Assembly (NCBI GenBank): GCA_964557005.1
Contig: CAZKYI010000010.1
Location: 1-64,000, forward strand
Direction of reading: 5' to 3'
From: JBECKS01 sp964557005
Lineage (GTDB): Bacteria; Pseudomonadota; Gammaproteobacteria; Pseudomonadales; JBECKS01
DNA length: 64,000 bases
Position numbers and translations under genes: made by a program. Each line of letters opens with the position of its first letter. Within the stretch, counting starts at the first letter, position 1. The notes beneath the pieces were generated by a model. That model was not told where the DNA came from, did not search any database, and saw nothing but the letters and a program-made list of their open reading frames with translations. Shown here piece by piece: positions 42,748 through 52,097 of the stretch.

Positions 42748-44535
42748 ATGTCAGCAGTGGTAAAACCGGACGTAATAAAGATTGCCAATTGCAGTGGCTT
42801 TTACGGCGACAGGCTGTCTGCCGCCAGAGAAATGGTGGAAGGCGGCCCCATTGACGTGCTGACCGGCGATTATCTGGCCGAGTTGACCATGGCCATTCTT
42901 TACGGCCAGAAACTCAAGCGTGACAGCGGCGGCTATGTGGGCACCTTTCTGAAACAACTGAAAGAGGTGCTGGCGCAGTGTCAGGAAAAGAATATCAAGG
43001 TGGTCAGCAATGCCGGTGGTTTGAACCCCAAGGGCATGGCCGATGCAGTGGAGGCCATGATTCAGGAATTGGGTTTGAATCTAAAAGTGGCCTTTATCGA
43101 CGGCGATGATTTGTTAGCCGACATGGACGCTTTGAAAGCCAAAGGTGAAACCTTTACCAATATGGATACAGGTCAGCATCTGGCCGATTCGCGTAATCCT
43201 GTCCTTACCGCCAATGCCTATCTGGGTGCCTGGGGCATCAAAACGGCGCTCGATGAAGGTGCCGATATTGTGATTTGCCCGCGTGTCACCGATGCCGCCG
43301 TGGTCATGGGGCCAGCCGCGTGGAAATTTAACTGGCAGCGCGATGATTACGACGCACTGGCTGGCGCACTGGCTGCGGGACACATTATTGAATGCGGCGC
43401 TCAGGCAACGGGCGGCAATTATTCTTTTTTCAAAGAAGTGCCGAGCTTTCACAATGTCGGTTTCCCCATTGCGGAAGTTGCTGCCGACGGCAGTTTTACC
43501 ATCACCAAACATGCGGGTACGGGCGGACTGGTTTCGGTGGGCACGGTAAAGGCACAACTGCTGTATGAAATTGCTGCCCCCGAATATTTTAATCCTGATG
43601 TGATTGCGCATTTTGATACCTTGAAAATCGAACAGACGGGAACAGACCGCGTAAGGGTAAGCGGCTGCAAAGGCTCATCGCCCACTGCAACGCATAAGGT
43701 GTGCATCAACACGATGGGCGGTTATCGCAACGGCATGGATGTGATATTGACAGGGTTGGACATTGAAGAAAAAGCCAACATTTTTACTGATGTGTTGTTT
43801 GCCTCGGTCGGCGGTAAGGAAAAATTCGATTCGGTTTCCGTGCAACTGATTCGCAGCGATAAAGAAGACCCGGCCACCAACGAAGAAGCCTATGCCACGC
43901 TCAGCATTAACGTCAAATCGCACAATCAGGATCTGGTCGGAAGAATTTTTTCCGCCAAAATGATTGAGTTGGCACTGGCCAATTTCCCCGGCTTCGCCGC
44001 ACACAGCAAACCCGGTGGCGGTAACAGTTTTATTTCCTATTGGCCTGCACTGGTTGATAGCAAGCACATTGTTGAATGTGTCCATATTGATGGAAAGGTT
44101 ATAGAAGTCTTACCCACCAATCAGTTGAATTTGCCTGAAGTAACAGTAGCCAGAGCAGCCATGCCTGCATTGGATTTTCCTGAAGGTGAAACCATGCGCC
44201 TGCCATTGGGAAGATTGTTCGGCACACGCTCCGGTGATAAAGGCGGCTGTGCCAACTTGGGTGTGTGGGCAAACAGCGAAGCCTCCTACGCATTTTTATC
44301 CCGTTATTTAACTGTAGAAAAACTCAAAACGCTGTTACCCGACACCGCACCCTTTGACATTGCGCGTTATGATTTTCCCAATCTTTATGCAGTGAATTTT
44401 TTTATTAAAGGCATTCTTGGTGAAGGCGTGTCATCGTCAGTGCGTATGGACGGACAAGCCAAAACTCTCGGCGAATATTTGCGTGCCAAAATTATTGAAG
44501 TGCCGAACAGTTTATCGGCAGATATTCGGGAGTAG
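42748..44535 (+). CDS. atuA: AtuA-family (DUF1446) protein
   Basis: A 595-residue protein of the acyclic terpene utilisation family, required in Pseudomonas for growth on citronellol-type terpenes; its biochemical reaction is not known. The N-terminal DUF1446 domain (about 8-450) shows IANCSGFYGDRLSAAREM, LTGDYLAELTMAIL, VVSNAGGLNPKG and CPRVTDAAVVMGPAAW. A C-terminal domain (about 490-590) has GDKGGCANLGVWA. AAGGAGG precedes the ATG, and the gene opens the six-gene operon ending at a terminator near 51.4 kb. Confidence 0.92.
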   Translation: MSAVVKPDVIKIANCSGFYGDRLSAAREMVEGGPIDVLTGDYLAELTMAILYGQKLKRDSGGYVGTFLKQLKEVLAQCQEKNIKVVSNAGGLNPKGMADAVEAMIQELGLNLKVAFIDGDDLLADMDALKAKGETFTNMDTGQHLADSRNPVLTANAYLGAWGIKTALDEGADIVICPRVTDAAVVMGPAAWKFNWQRDDYDALAGALAAGHIIECGAQATGGNYSFFKEVPSFHNVGFPIAEVAADGSFTITKHAGTGGLVSVGTVKAQLLYEIAAPEYFNPDVIAHFDTLKIEQTGTDRVRVSGCKGSSPTATHKVCINTMGGYRNGMDVILTGLDIEEKANIFTDVLFASVGGKEKFDSVSVQLIRSDKEDPATNEEAYATLSINVKSHNQDLVGRIFSAKMIELALANFPGFAAHSKPGGGNSFISYWPALVDSKHIVECVHIDGKVIEVLPTNQLNLPEVTVARAAMPALDFPEGETMRLPLGRLFGTRSGDKGGCANLGVWANSEASYAFLSRYLTVEKLKTLLPDTAPFDIARYDFPNLYAVNFFIKGILGEGVSSSVRMDGQAKTLGEYLRAKIIEVPNSLSADIRE

Positions 44536-44538
44536 AAC

Positions 44539-45345
44539 ATGAGTGAAACCTTGTCACTGGAAGGATTGATTTTTGAATGTATTGAACTGGACATCAGCAA
44601 TCACATTATGACGATTGTGTTGAATCGTCCCGATAAAAAAAATGCCTTAAATCCCACCCTTACCCATGAACTTTTGTATGCGCTGGATTATGCCAAACAG
44701 GAAAATAGCATTCGTGTGGTGGTGATTGGCGCGAAAGGCGATGTGTTTTGTGCGGGTGGTGATTTGCGTTCGATGAGTGGGCACGAAGGCAGTGGCCCAC
44801 AATCCAATGTACCCAAACGCGGTGAAATGAACGATGTCAGTATGCGTCTGCGACATTTATACAAACCGGTGATTGCGCGTATTCAGGGGCCTGTCCTTGC
44901 CGGTGCCTTGTTAATTGTTTGCAATGTCACCCATGCCATTGCCGCAAAAACCGCTACTTTTTCTGCACCTGAAATCAAACGCGGTTTGTGGCCCTTTATG
45001 GTGATGGCCGGATTGTTTCGGGTCATGCCCAAGCGCGCAGGGCTGGATTTCATTATGCGCGGCGAAGCCATTGATGCAGCAACGGCAGAACAATTTGGCT
45101 TAATCAACAAGAGTGTGGAACCTGAACATCTCAACGCCTATGTTGCAAAACTGGCAGCAGATTTTGCGGCACTGGCACCTAACACCATGAGCATGGGTTT
45201 ACAAGCCTATGTGCAACAGGAAGACCAACACTTTGATGAAGCCATTCCGTTTTTGAAAGCACAACTGGATGCTTGTTTGAAAAGTGCCGATGCCAAAGAG
45301 GGGATAACAGCGTTTTTGGAAAAACGGCAGCCGAATTGGGATTAA
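44539..45345 (+). CDS. Enoyl-CoA hydratase/isomerase family protein
   Basis: A 268-residue crotonase-fold enzyme. Oxyanion-hole segments are GDVFCAGGDLRSM (about 65-77) and the RIQGPVLAGALLIVCNVTHAIA helix (split here by its catalytic loop). The late GLINKSVEPEHL is typical. In the Atu pathway the counterpart AtuE hydrates isohexenylglutaconyl-CoA; the order beside AtuA and a carboxylase suggests a similar or methylglutaconyl-type hydration. It starts 3 bp after the atuA stop. Confidence 0.9.
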   Translation: MSETLSLEGLIFECIELDISNHIMTIVLNRPDKKNALNPTLTHELLYALDYAKQENSIRVVVIGAKGDVFCAGGDLRSMSGHEGSGPQSNVPKRGEMNDVSMRLRHLYKPVIARIQGPVLAGALLIVCNVTHAIAAKTATFSAPEIKRGLWPFMVMAGLFRVMPKRAGLDFIMRGEAIDAATAEQFGLINKSVEPEHLNAYVAKLAADFAALAPNTMSMGLQAYVQQEDQHFDEAIPFLKAQLDACLKSADAKEGITAFLEKRQPNWD

Positions 45346-45364
45346 AAATACGAGTGACTATTCC

Positions 45365-47377
45365 GTGACAAAAAAAATACTCATCGCCAATCGCGGAGAA
45401 ATCGCCTGCCGCATTATTCGCTCGGTACAAGCCGCGGGGTATCAGGCGGTGGCCATTTACAGCGATGCCGATCAACACGCGCTGTTTACCAAACTGGCTG
45501 ATCAAAGTTTTCCCTTGCAGGGAAATACCGCGACAGAAACCTATCTGAATATTGAAAAAGTGATTGCTGCCGCACTGTCCGCACAGTGCGATGCCGTGCA
45601 TCCCGGCTACGGTTTTCTGTCGGAAAATGCCGAGTTTGCCAAAGCCTGCCTGAAAAATAACATCAAGTTTATCGGGCCATCGGTACACGCCATCGAAGTG
45701 ATGGGTAATAAAGGCGCTGCCAAACGCCTGATGATAGAAGCGGGAGTCCCCTGCATTCCCGGTTATCAAGGCGGTTATCAGGGCAGCGCACAGGATTTCG
45801 AAGCGCTGAAAAAAGAAGCAGAAAAAATCGGCTATCCGCTGATGATAAAAGCGGCGGCTGGTGGAGGCGGTCGTGGTATTCGTCTCGCTGCCGACGAACA
45901 GCAACTCAAAACTGAAATCGCCTCAGCGCGTAAGGAAGCACTTAGCGCCTTCGGCAGTGATGAAGTGATTCTGGAAAAAGCCCTGATTGGTGCACGACAC
46001 ATTGAAATTCAGGTTTTTGCCGACCAGTACGGCAATGTCATTCATCTGGGCGAACGTGATTGCAGTGTACAGCGCCGTCATCAAAAAGTGATTGAAGAAG
46101 CGCCTTCACCCTTTATGACCGAAAAACTTCGTGAAGCGATGGGTGCCGCCGCAGTCAATGCCGCCAAAGCTGTGAATTACGAAGGCGCGGGCACCGTGGA
46201 ATTTCTGGTAGACGATGCGCGCAATTTCTATTTTCTGGAAATGAACACCCGCTTGCAGGTGGAGCATCCCGTTACCGAAATGATTACGGGTCTGGATTTG
46301 GTGAACTGGCAATTACAGATTGCTGAAGGCAAAGCCTTACCTATGCAACAACAGGATTTACAACTTCACGGCCATGCCATTGAAGTGCGTTTGTATGCCG
46401 AAGATGCCGCAGCAGGCTTCATTCCGCAAACCGGATGCTTGCAACAATTTTTACCTGCCACTGGCGAAGGTGTGCGTATTGATCATGGTTTTGAATCAGG
46501 CGCATTGGTGAGCGCTTATTACGATGCCATGTTAGCGAAAATCATTTGCTGGGGAGAAAACCGCGAACAGGCACGCAGCCGTTTGTTACGCGCTATCTCA
46601 GAAACAAAAATTACCGGCCTTAAAACTAACAAGAACTTTCTGGTGAATTTACTGTGTGAAGCAAGTTTTGTGGCAGGCAGTGCACACACCAACCTGATTG
46701 ATGACAGCCTGCTGCAACGACTGGGCAAGGATTATCAGCCATCGGATATTGCGCTGGCCTGTTTGCTGATACACCAACACCATGCACATAGCTACGGTGA
46801 ACTGGCAAACTGGAGCAACAGTGAAGACATAAAACACTGCGAATTATTGCAAGCGGGAAACAACACTGCATCGGTATTTCGTGTGTATGCAGTAAAAAAC
46901 AAAGTGTCCCATGCGTTCATAGTGACTTTTTTTAATGACGAGCACATTGAAATCCGTTTTGATTTCAGTGATGTAAAAATTGAACATTCCTGTTTTTATT
47001 ATCGTCTGGGTGGAATTAACAGAAAGGTCTGGTTCTCCCTGAACGACAATGTGCTCAGCATGGATTTGGGCGAGCGCACGGTGAATGTGCGTCGTCTTAC
47101 CTACCAAGCTGCACTTGCCAAAGATGCACAAGGCAGCGGCAAAATTCTCGCCAGCACCGAAGGGCTGGTGATTGATGTGCTGGTGAAAGCAGGCGATGCA
47201 GTAAAAAAAGGCGATGTGCTGGTGATAGTGGAAGCCATGAAAATGGAACACCGCCATGTCGCAGATGTAGATGGCGTGGTGAACAGTGTACAAACCAGCG
47301 CAGGGCAACAAATTAAAGCGCGTACACTGCTGGTAGAAATAAGTGCGGAAGAAAATAACAACGAGGTCGAATTATAA
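45365..47377 (+). CDS. Acyl-CoA carboxylase biotin carboxylase/carrier subunit
   Basis: The 670-residue alpha subunit of a methylcrotonyl/geranyl-CoA-type carboxylase. Domains are the N-terminal biotin carboxylase (about 1-450; RGEIACRIIRS, GGGGRGIRLA, LEMNTRLQVEHPVTE) and the C-terminal biotin carrier, with the biotinyl lysine in EAMKMEH (about residue 624). The middle is the BT-type linker. The start is GTG. It overlaps the carboxyltransferase gene by one base. It fits AtuF or LiuD/MccA; substrate choice cannot be read from the sequence. Confidence 0.93.
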   Translation: MTKKILIANRGEIACRIIRSVQAAGYQAVAIYSDADQHALFTKLADQSFPLQGNTATETYLNIEKVIAAALSAQCDAVHPGYGFLSENAEFAKACLKNNIKFIGPSVHAIEVMGNKGAAKRLMIEAGVPCIPGYQGGYQGSAQDFEALKKEAEKIGYPLMIKAAAGGGGRGIRLAADEQQLKTEIASARKEALSAFGSDEVILEKALIGARHIEIQVFADQYGNVIHLGERDCSVQRRHQKVIEEAPSPFMTEKLREAMGAAAVNAAKAVNYEGAGTVEFLVDDARNFYFLEMNTRLQVEHPVTEMITGLDLVNWQLQIAEGKALPMQQQDLQLHGHAIEVRLYAEDAAAGFIPQTGCLQQFLPATGEGVRIDHGFESGALVSAYYDAMLAKIICWGENREQARSRLLRAISETKITGLKTNKNFLVNLLCEASFVAGSAHTNLIDDSLLQRLGKDYQPSDIALACLLIHQHHAHSYGELANWSNSEDIKHCELLQAGNNTASVFRVYAVKNKVSHAFIVTFFNDEHIEIRFDFSDVKIEHSCFYYRLGGINRKVWFSLNDNVLSMDLGERTVNVRRLTYQAALAKDAQGSGKILASTEGLVIDVLVKAGDAVKKGDVLVIVEAMKMEHRHVADVDGVVNSVQTSAGQQIKARTLLVEISAEENNNEVEL

Positions 47378-49023
47378 TGGCCATTCTCGAAAGCAAACTC
47401 GATACGCAAAGTGAAGCCTTCAAAACCAATGTTGCTTTTATGCAAGCCTATGTGGAAAAAGTGCGCGGCGTAGAAAGAAACCTTCGTGCCAGCGAAGAAA
47501 GTTACCGCAGCAAGGCTGAAAAAAAAGGTAAATTGCTGCCGCGTGAACGGCTGGCACATTTGCTGGATGCTGGCGCACCCTTTCTGGAATTGTCACCCAT
47601 TGCCGGTTATTTAATGAATGGCGACAAGGACGGCTCCAGCGCCGGAGGTAATATTATTGTCGGCATTGGTTATGTCAGTGGCCGCCGCGTGCTGGTGATG
47701 GTGTGGAACTATGCTATCAAGGGCGGCACCATTAACAGCGCCACCACGCGGAAAAATCTGCGTTTGCAGGAAATTGCCTTTGCCTGCCGTTTACCCGTTG
47801 TTTCCTTAAGCGAAAGCGGCGGAGGCAATCTGGCTGGCGGCGGCGACCCTGACCCTTGGGGAGCGCATGGATTTCTTGATGGCGGCCGTGTGTATTGCCA
47901 GCAGGCGGAACTCACCGCCGCAGGTATTCCGCAAATTACCGTGGCGCATGGCAATGCAACGGCAGGGGGTGCCTATCAGGTTGCGCTTTCCGATTATGTG
48001 ATTCTTGTCCGTGGTCAGACACAGTTATTTCTGGCAGGCCCGCCTTTATTAAAAGCGGCAACAGGAGAAGTAGCTGATCACGAAACTCTGGGTGGTGCGG
48101 AAATGCACGCATGCATTTCGCAGACCGGCGAATACCTTGCCGAGAACGATGCCGATGGCATTCGCATGGCGCGGGAAATTGTGGCACAACTGCCGCCCGA
48201 TGCGGGGCGTGCGCTAGTAAAAGACAGAGCGGTAAAAACACCACGTTATCCCGCAGAAGAATTGCACGGCATTGTTGCCGAGGACAAACGCATTCCCTAC
48301 GACATGCGCGAAGTGATTATGCGCATTGTGGACGACTCGGAATTTTTTGAATTTGAAGCGGCTTTTGATCAGCAAACCCTGTGCGGACATGCGCACATTG
48401 GCGGTTGGCGCATCGGCATCATTACCAACAACGGCCCCATCACGCCCGAAGGCGCCAAAAAAGCCGCGCACTTTTTGCAACTGTGTGATCAAAGCAATAC
48501 CCCGATGATTTTTTTACACAACACCACCGGATTTTTAGTGGGTGTTGCTGCGGAACAGGGCGGGCAAGTGAAACACGGTTCCAAACTCATTCAGGCGGTG
48601 GCCAATTTTCGTCCCCCGAAAATTTCCATCATCGTTGGCAATTCCTACGGCGCGGGTAATTATGCGATGGCATCCAAATCCTTAAAGCCGGTCTTTATTT
48701 TTTCCTGGCCAACGGCGCGGCAAGCCGTGATGGGCGGAGCGCAGGCGGCAGGTGTGATGCGTATTGTCACCGAAGAAAAACTGTCCAAAATGGGTTTGCA
48801 GTTAAATGAAGAACAACAAAAAGAAATGGAAGTGCGTACTGCAAAAACCGTTGCCGGTATGGAAGCGGCATCGGAAAGCATGTTCTGTTCTTCGCGCATG
48901 ATGGATGACGGCATTATTGATCCGATAGACACAAGGCAAACCATCATTTTTACACTGGAAACCTGCAAGGAAAAACACTTGCGTGGTTGCCAAACCAATA
49001 CTTTTGGTGTGGCACGTTTATAG
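47377..49023 (+). CDS. Acyl-CoA carboxylase carboxyltransferase (beta) subunit
   Basis: The 548-residue carboxyltransferase partner of the preceding biotin subunit. It has two crotonase-like halves (about 40-290 and 300-530), with LPRERLAHLLDAG at the start, SESGGGNLAGGGDPDPWG in the first oxyanion region, and NTTGFLVGVAAEQGG and NSYGAGNYAMASK in the second. It resembles AtuC and LiuB/MccB. In geranyl-CoA carboxylases a Gly replaces the Phe that limits the methylcrotonyl-CoA pocket; I cannot align this position securely, so the substrate stays open. Confidence 0.92.
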   Translation: MAILESKLDTQSEAFKTNVAFMQAYVEKVRGVERNLRASEESYRSKAEKKGKLLPRERLAHLLDAGAPFLELSPIAGYLMNGDKDGSSAGGNIIVGIGYVSGRRVLVMVWNYAIKGGTINSATTRKNLRLQEIAFACRLPVVSLSESGGGNLAGGGDPDPWGAHGFLDGGRVYCQQAELTAAGIPQITVAHGNATAGGAYQVALSDYVILVRGQTQLFLAGPPLLKAATGEVADHETLGGAEMHACISQTGEYLAENDADGIRMAREIVAQLPPDAGRALVKDRAVKTPRYPAEELHGIVAEDKRIPYDMREVIMRIVDDSEFFEFEAAFDQQTLCGHAHIGGWRIGIITNNGPITPEGAKKAAHFLQLCDQSNTPMIFLHNTTGFLVGVAAEQGGQVKHGSKLIQAVANFRPPKISIIVGNSYGAGNYAMASKSLKPVFIFSWPTARQAVMGGAQAAGVMRIVTEEKLSKMGLQLNEEQQKEMEVRTAKTVAGMEAASESMFCSSRMMDDGIIDPIDTRQTIIFTLETCKEKHLRGCQTNTFGVARL

Positions 49024-49049
49024 CTGTTATAAAAAAAGAGGGGAAGCAC

Positions 49050-50252
49050 ATGAGTGAAACCAAAAAAGAACTGGATGAATTTCGTAAAGAAGTTTCCGCG
49101 TGGCTGAAAAATAACATTCCACCCGAACCGAATTTTTTATTGCCCGAATCCTTTATGGAAGTGGGTACGGATCAGCAATTTGATTATTTGCGTAACTGGC
49201 AGCGCAGTGTTTATGAAGCAGGTTATATCGGTTTGGCTTGGCCGAAAGAATATGGCGGCGGCGGAATGCCGCAAATTTATCAGGACATTGCCACGCACGA
49301 AATGGCCAAACAAAAAGCGCCCTTTGTGCCCAACACTATTGGTTTGAACTGGGCAGGCCCTTTGATTTTGCACATGGGTACGGAGAGCGATAAGAAAAAA
49401 TATTTAAAAGGCATTTTGAGCGCGGAAGATATTTGGTGTCAGGGTTTTTCCGAACCGGATCACGGCAGTGATTTGGGCAGTGCACAATGCAAGGCCGTGC
49501 GTGATGGCAAGGAGTTTGTTATTAACGGTTCAAAAATCTGGACCAGTCTCGCCACTTACGCCAAGTACATGATTTTGTTAGCGCGAACCTCTACGGAAGG
49601 CAAAAGCAAATACGAAGGCTTGAGTTTTTTTCTGTCACCCATGCGTATTCCGGGCATTGAAGTACAACCGATAAAAAAACTCACCGGCGAATACGGTTTT
49701 TGCCAGACCTTTTTTACCGATGCACGTTTTTCTGAAGATTGTTTAATGGGCAAGGAAGGCGATGGCTGGAAAGTGGCGATGGCCACCCTGATGTTTGAAC
49801 GCGGTGCCGCCGGAGGACAGGCAGGCGGTCTGGCCTTTATGGATGTATCCATTGATGACGTGGTGGAGTTGGCGCGGCGCAGCAAACGCAACGGCAAAGC
49901 GGCCATTGAAGACCCGATGATTCGTGACGAACTGGTGAAACTGCTGATTGAAGGCAAAGGCAATCGCACGGGTACCCAGCGCAGCAGAATTCCGGCACTG
50001 GTTTCCGAACGTCCCGCATCCATTGCCATGTCCGCAAAATTGCGCACCACCGAAATCAAGCGCCGCATGTTGCAACTGGCCATTTCTTTTCAGGGAGCCA
50101 ACGGCGCACGTTTTGTCAGTGAAGAAGCAATTGATGGTGGCAAGTGGCAGCGCGGCTATTTCAATTCGTTTTCGGCCACCATTGGCGGGGGCACCAGCCA
50201 GATTCAGGCGAATATAATTGGCGAGCGAGTTCTCGGCTTACCCAAGTCCTAG
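49050..50252 (+). CDS. Acyl-CoA dehydrogenase, alpha-type subunit
   Basis: A 400-residue flavoprotein from the ATG 49050 (AGAGGGGAA upstream). N-terminal helical domain, beta domain with WCQGFSEPDHGSDLGSAQ and WTSLATYA, and C-terminal helices ending GGGTSQIQANIIGERVLGLP. In the usual catalytic motif (E-G-T..I) the Glu is Gly here, as in the sterol-type heteromeric ACADs, where the base is elsewhere. It is followed 53 bp later by the smaller partner subunit, giving an alpha/beta pair like AtuD or FadE26-27 complexes. Confidence 0.92.
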   Translation: MSETKKELDEFRKEVSAWLKNNIPPEPNFLLPESFMEVGTDQQFDYLRNWQRSVYEAGYIGLAWPKEYGGGGMPQIYQDIATHEMAKQKAPFVPNTIGLNWAGPLILHMGTESDKKKYLKGILSAEDIWCQGFSEPDHGSDLGSAQCKAVRDGKEFVINGSKIWTSLATYAKYMILLARTSTEGKSKYEGLSFFLSPMRIPGIEVQPIKKLTGEYGFCQTFFTDARFSEDCLMGKEGDGWKVAMATLMFERGAAGGQAGGLAFMDVSIDDVVELARRSKRNGKAAIEDPMIRDELVKLLIEGKGNRTGTQRSRIPALVSERPASIAMSAKLRTTEIKRRMLQLAISFQGANGARFVSEEAIDGGKWQRGYFNSFSATIGGGTSQIQANIIGERVLGLPKS

Positions 50253-50305
50253 GGAATAACTATCTGCGTTAAAATAATTTAAAGCTTCCTGCGGAGCAAA
50301 AACAA

Positions 50306-51418
50306 ATGAGCGACAAAATCAACTTTTCTGAAGAACAAACCATGCTGCTGGAAACGGCTATGAATTTCTGTAGCAGCGAATCGTCCATTGGCCGTGTCAG
50401 ACAACAACTTGCAGCCGACAGTGATTTTGATGAACAACTGTGGAAAAAAATTATTGAGCTGGGCTGGCTCAGTATTGCCATACCCGAAGCCTACGGTGGT
50501 TTGCAAATGGGGCTGGGTGCGGTGGTTCCCGTCATTGAAAGCATGGGCAGGCAACTGGTGATTTCGCCTTTTTTAAGCACAACACTTGTGGCACACAGCT
50601 TGGTGAAAGGCGGCAGTGAACAACAAAAAAATAACTACTTACCCAAAATCGCTGAAGGTGCTATTGCAACATTGGCTCTGACCGAGGAAGACGGCTCATG
50701 GTTACTGGAAGACATTCAGAGCGAAGCAAAGGAAAAAAACAATCAGCTTGTGTTAAGTGGAACAAAAACGCTGGTGCTGGATGCAGCCCATGCCAGCATC
50801 ATCATTGCTTCAGTAACTATCAACGGCAAGGCGCAACTGGTACTGATTGAAAAAAATCAAATTCCGCAAGCTGCCCTTACAAAAGAAACCGTGATAGATG
50901 AAACACGCAACAGTTATCGTTTGAAACTCGACGGTATAACCATTGAAAAATCACAAGTGCTCGTCAATGCCTGCTTTAATGACATTGAAAATGCAGCCTT
51001 GTTATTGCTCAGTGCTGAAATGACAGGCGGCATAGCCAGCGCGCTCAACACCGTAGTGGAATATCTCAACACGCGCAAACAATTTGGAAAAATTATCGGC
51101 AGCTATCAGGCGCTTAAACACCCTACTGTTGAAATTTTAATGGGGCTGGAAGAAGCGCGTTCACTGGTGTATCACGCTGCCAGTATCTTTGATGAAGAAG
51201 ATAACAAGGAAGTTGAATGCGCATTGCGCATGGCCAAAGCCTCCGCCGGACAACACTTTTTGTTTGCCGGTGACAGAGCCGTGCAATTTCATGGCGGTTT
51301 CGGATTTACCTACGATTGTGATGCGCAACTGTTCTTGCGCCGAGCGATTTGGTCACAAAGTCAGTTCGGTGATGATAAATACCAGCGCATGTTGTTAGCG
51401 CCTTTGTTGTTGGATTAA
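50306..51418 (+). CDS. Acyl-CoA dehydrogenase, beta-type subunit
   Basis: A 370-residue ACAD-family protein, shorter than the preceding one. It has ELGWLSIAIPEAYGGLQMGL near residue 52, a divergent middle domain, TRKQFGKIIGSYQALKHPTV and FHGGFGFTYDCDAQLFLRRA at the C-terminus. It aligns by eye with the N-terminal half of the fused ACAD at 31529. It probably forms a heterotetramer with the 49050 product. Last gene of the operon, followed by a strong terminator. Confidence 0.9.
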   Translation: MSDKINFSEEQTMLLETAMNFCSSESSIGRVRQQLAADSDFDEQLWKKIIELGWLSIAIPEAYGGLQMGLGAVVPVIESMGRQLVISPFLSTTLVAHSLVKGGSEQQKNNYLPKIAEGAIATLALTEEDGSWLLEDIQSEAKEKNNQLVLSGTKTLVLDAAHASIIIASVTINGKAQLVLIEKNQIPQAALTKETVIDETRNSYRLKLDGITIEKSQVLVNACFNDIENAALLLLSAEMTGGIASALNTVVEYLNTRKQFGKIIGSYQALKHPTVEILMGLEEARSLVYHAASIFDEEDNKEVECALRMAKASAGQHFLFAGDRAVQFHGGFGFTYDCDAQLFLRRAIWSQSQFGDDKYQRMLLAPLLLD

Positions 51419-51426
51419 TCCAAAGC

Positions 51427-51456
51427 AAAAAAAGGGAACCAAAGTTCCCTTTTTTA
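51427..51456. terminator. Bidirectional intrinsic terminator
   Basis: A hairpin with stem AAAAAAGGGAAC / GTTCCCTTTTTT around the loop CAAA, flanked by A- and T-runs on both sides. It lies between the atuA operon end and the convergent lipoprotein gene, so it can end transcription from both directions. Confidence 0.9.
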
Positions 51457-51480
51457 TTTCAACGTATTTTTACAACGCCC

Positions 51481-51978
51481 TTATTCTTGTCTTAAACGCC
51501 AGAAAAACTCATCTACCTCGGCTGGGTCACTAAATATAACAAAAAGACTATAGATACCCTCACCTTCTTCTTCACAGGAAACCCGGGCAGCCAAATTGAA
51601 ATCTTCGCCAAACAAACTGACGTAGACAACGTGGGCATAGGGATCAAACTTATCTTCTTCATTATCACCAAAGGTTAGCTTTTTCTCTCCTTTTTCGGTT
51701 TTAACACTCAAGGTTTGGTTTTTGGAAAAAGAAACAACATAAGATTCTTCATGTACAAACGTATCATCTTCCGTTTGTTCAGGAGGTTCACGTTCAGTAA
51801 AAGTATCAATAGCAGTCAACTCAAAACTGCCCGCCATTGCTTCAAAATATTCTTCGACTGTCGTGGCAGCACACGCATCTTCAAGACTACCCTCACCCCC
51901 ACCCGTTTTTTTACTCGAGCTGGAACCACTACAAGAAAACAATGCAAAAATACTCAGCGCCAGGATTAACTTTTTCAT
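51481..51978 (-). CDS. Small lipoprotein of unknown function
   Basis: A 165-residue protein with a lipoprotein signal peptide (MKKLILALSIFALFSC; lipidated Cys at about residue 16) followed by a Ser/Lys/Gly linker. The mature part is very acidic, contains two more cysteines (DACAAT and VSCEEE, possibly paired) and looks beta-rich. I recognise no domain. It stands alone between the terminator and the DUF2236 genes. Confidence 0.75.
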   Translation of the reverse strand: MKKLILALSIFALFSCSGSSSSKKTGGGEGSLEDACAATTVEEYFEAMAGSFELTAIDTFTEREPPEQTEDDTFVHEESYVVSFSKNQTLSVKTEKGEKKLTFGDNEEDKFDPYAHVVYVSLFGEDFNLAARVSCEEEGEGIYSLFVIFSDPAEVDEFFWRLRQE

Positions 51979-52097
51979 TTTTTATTCCTTAAATTTAAAA
52001 AATGATTAAAGCAGAATCCAGTAAAAAGCCGAACTACCTGTTTAGGTGGGACACACTTTGGCACCCCTATCAAGACCCCTTAAACACACCAGTTGAA

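Noticed and set aside
45179..45904. 241-codon frame on the minus strand across the hydratase and biotin carboxylase genes
   Set aside because: It lies entirely antisense to two well-supported genes and its translation resembles no protein; a shadow frame.
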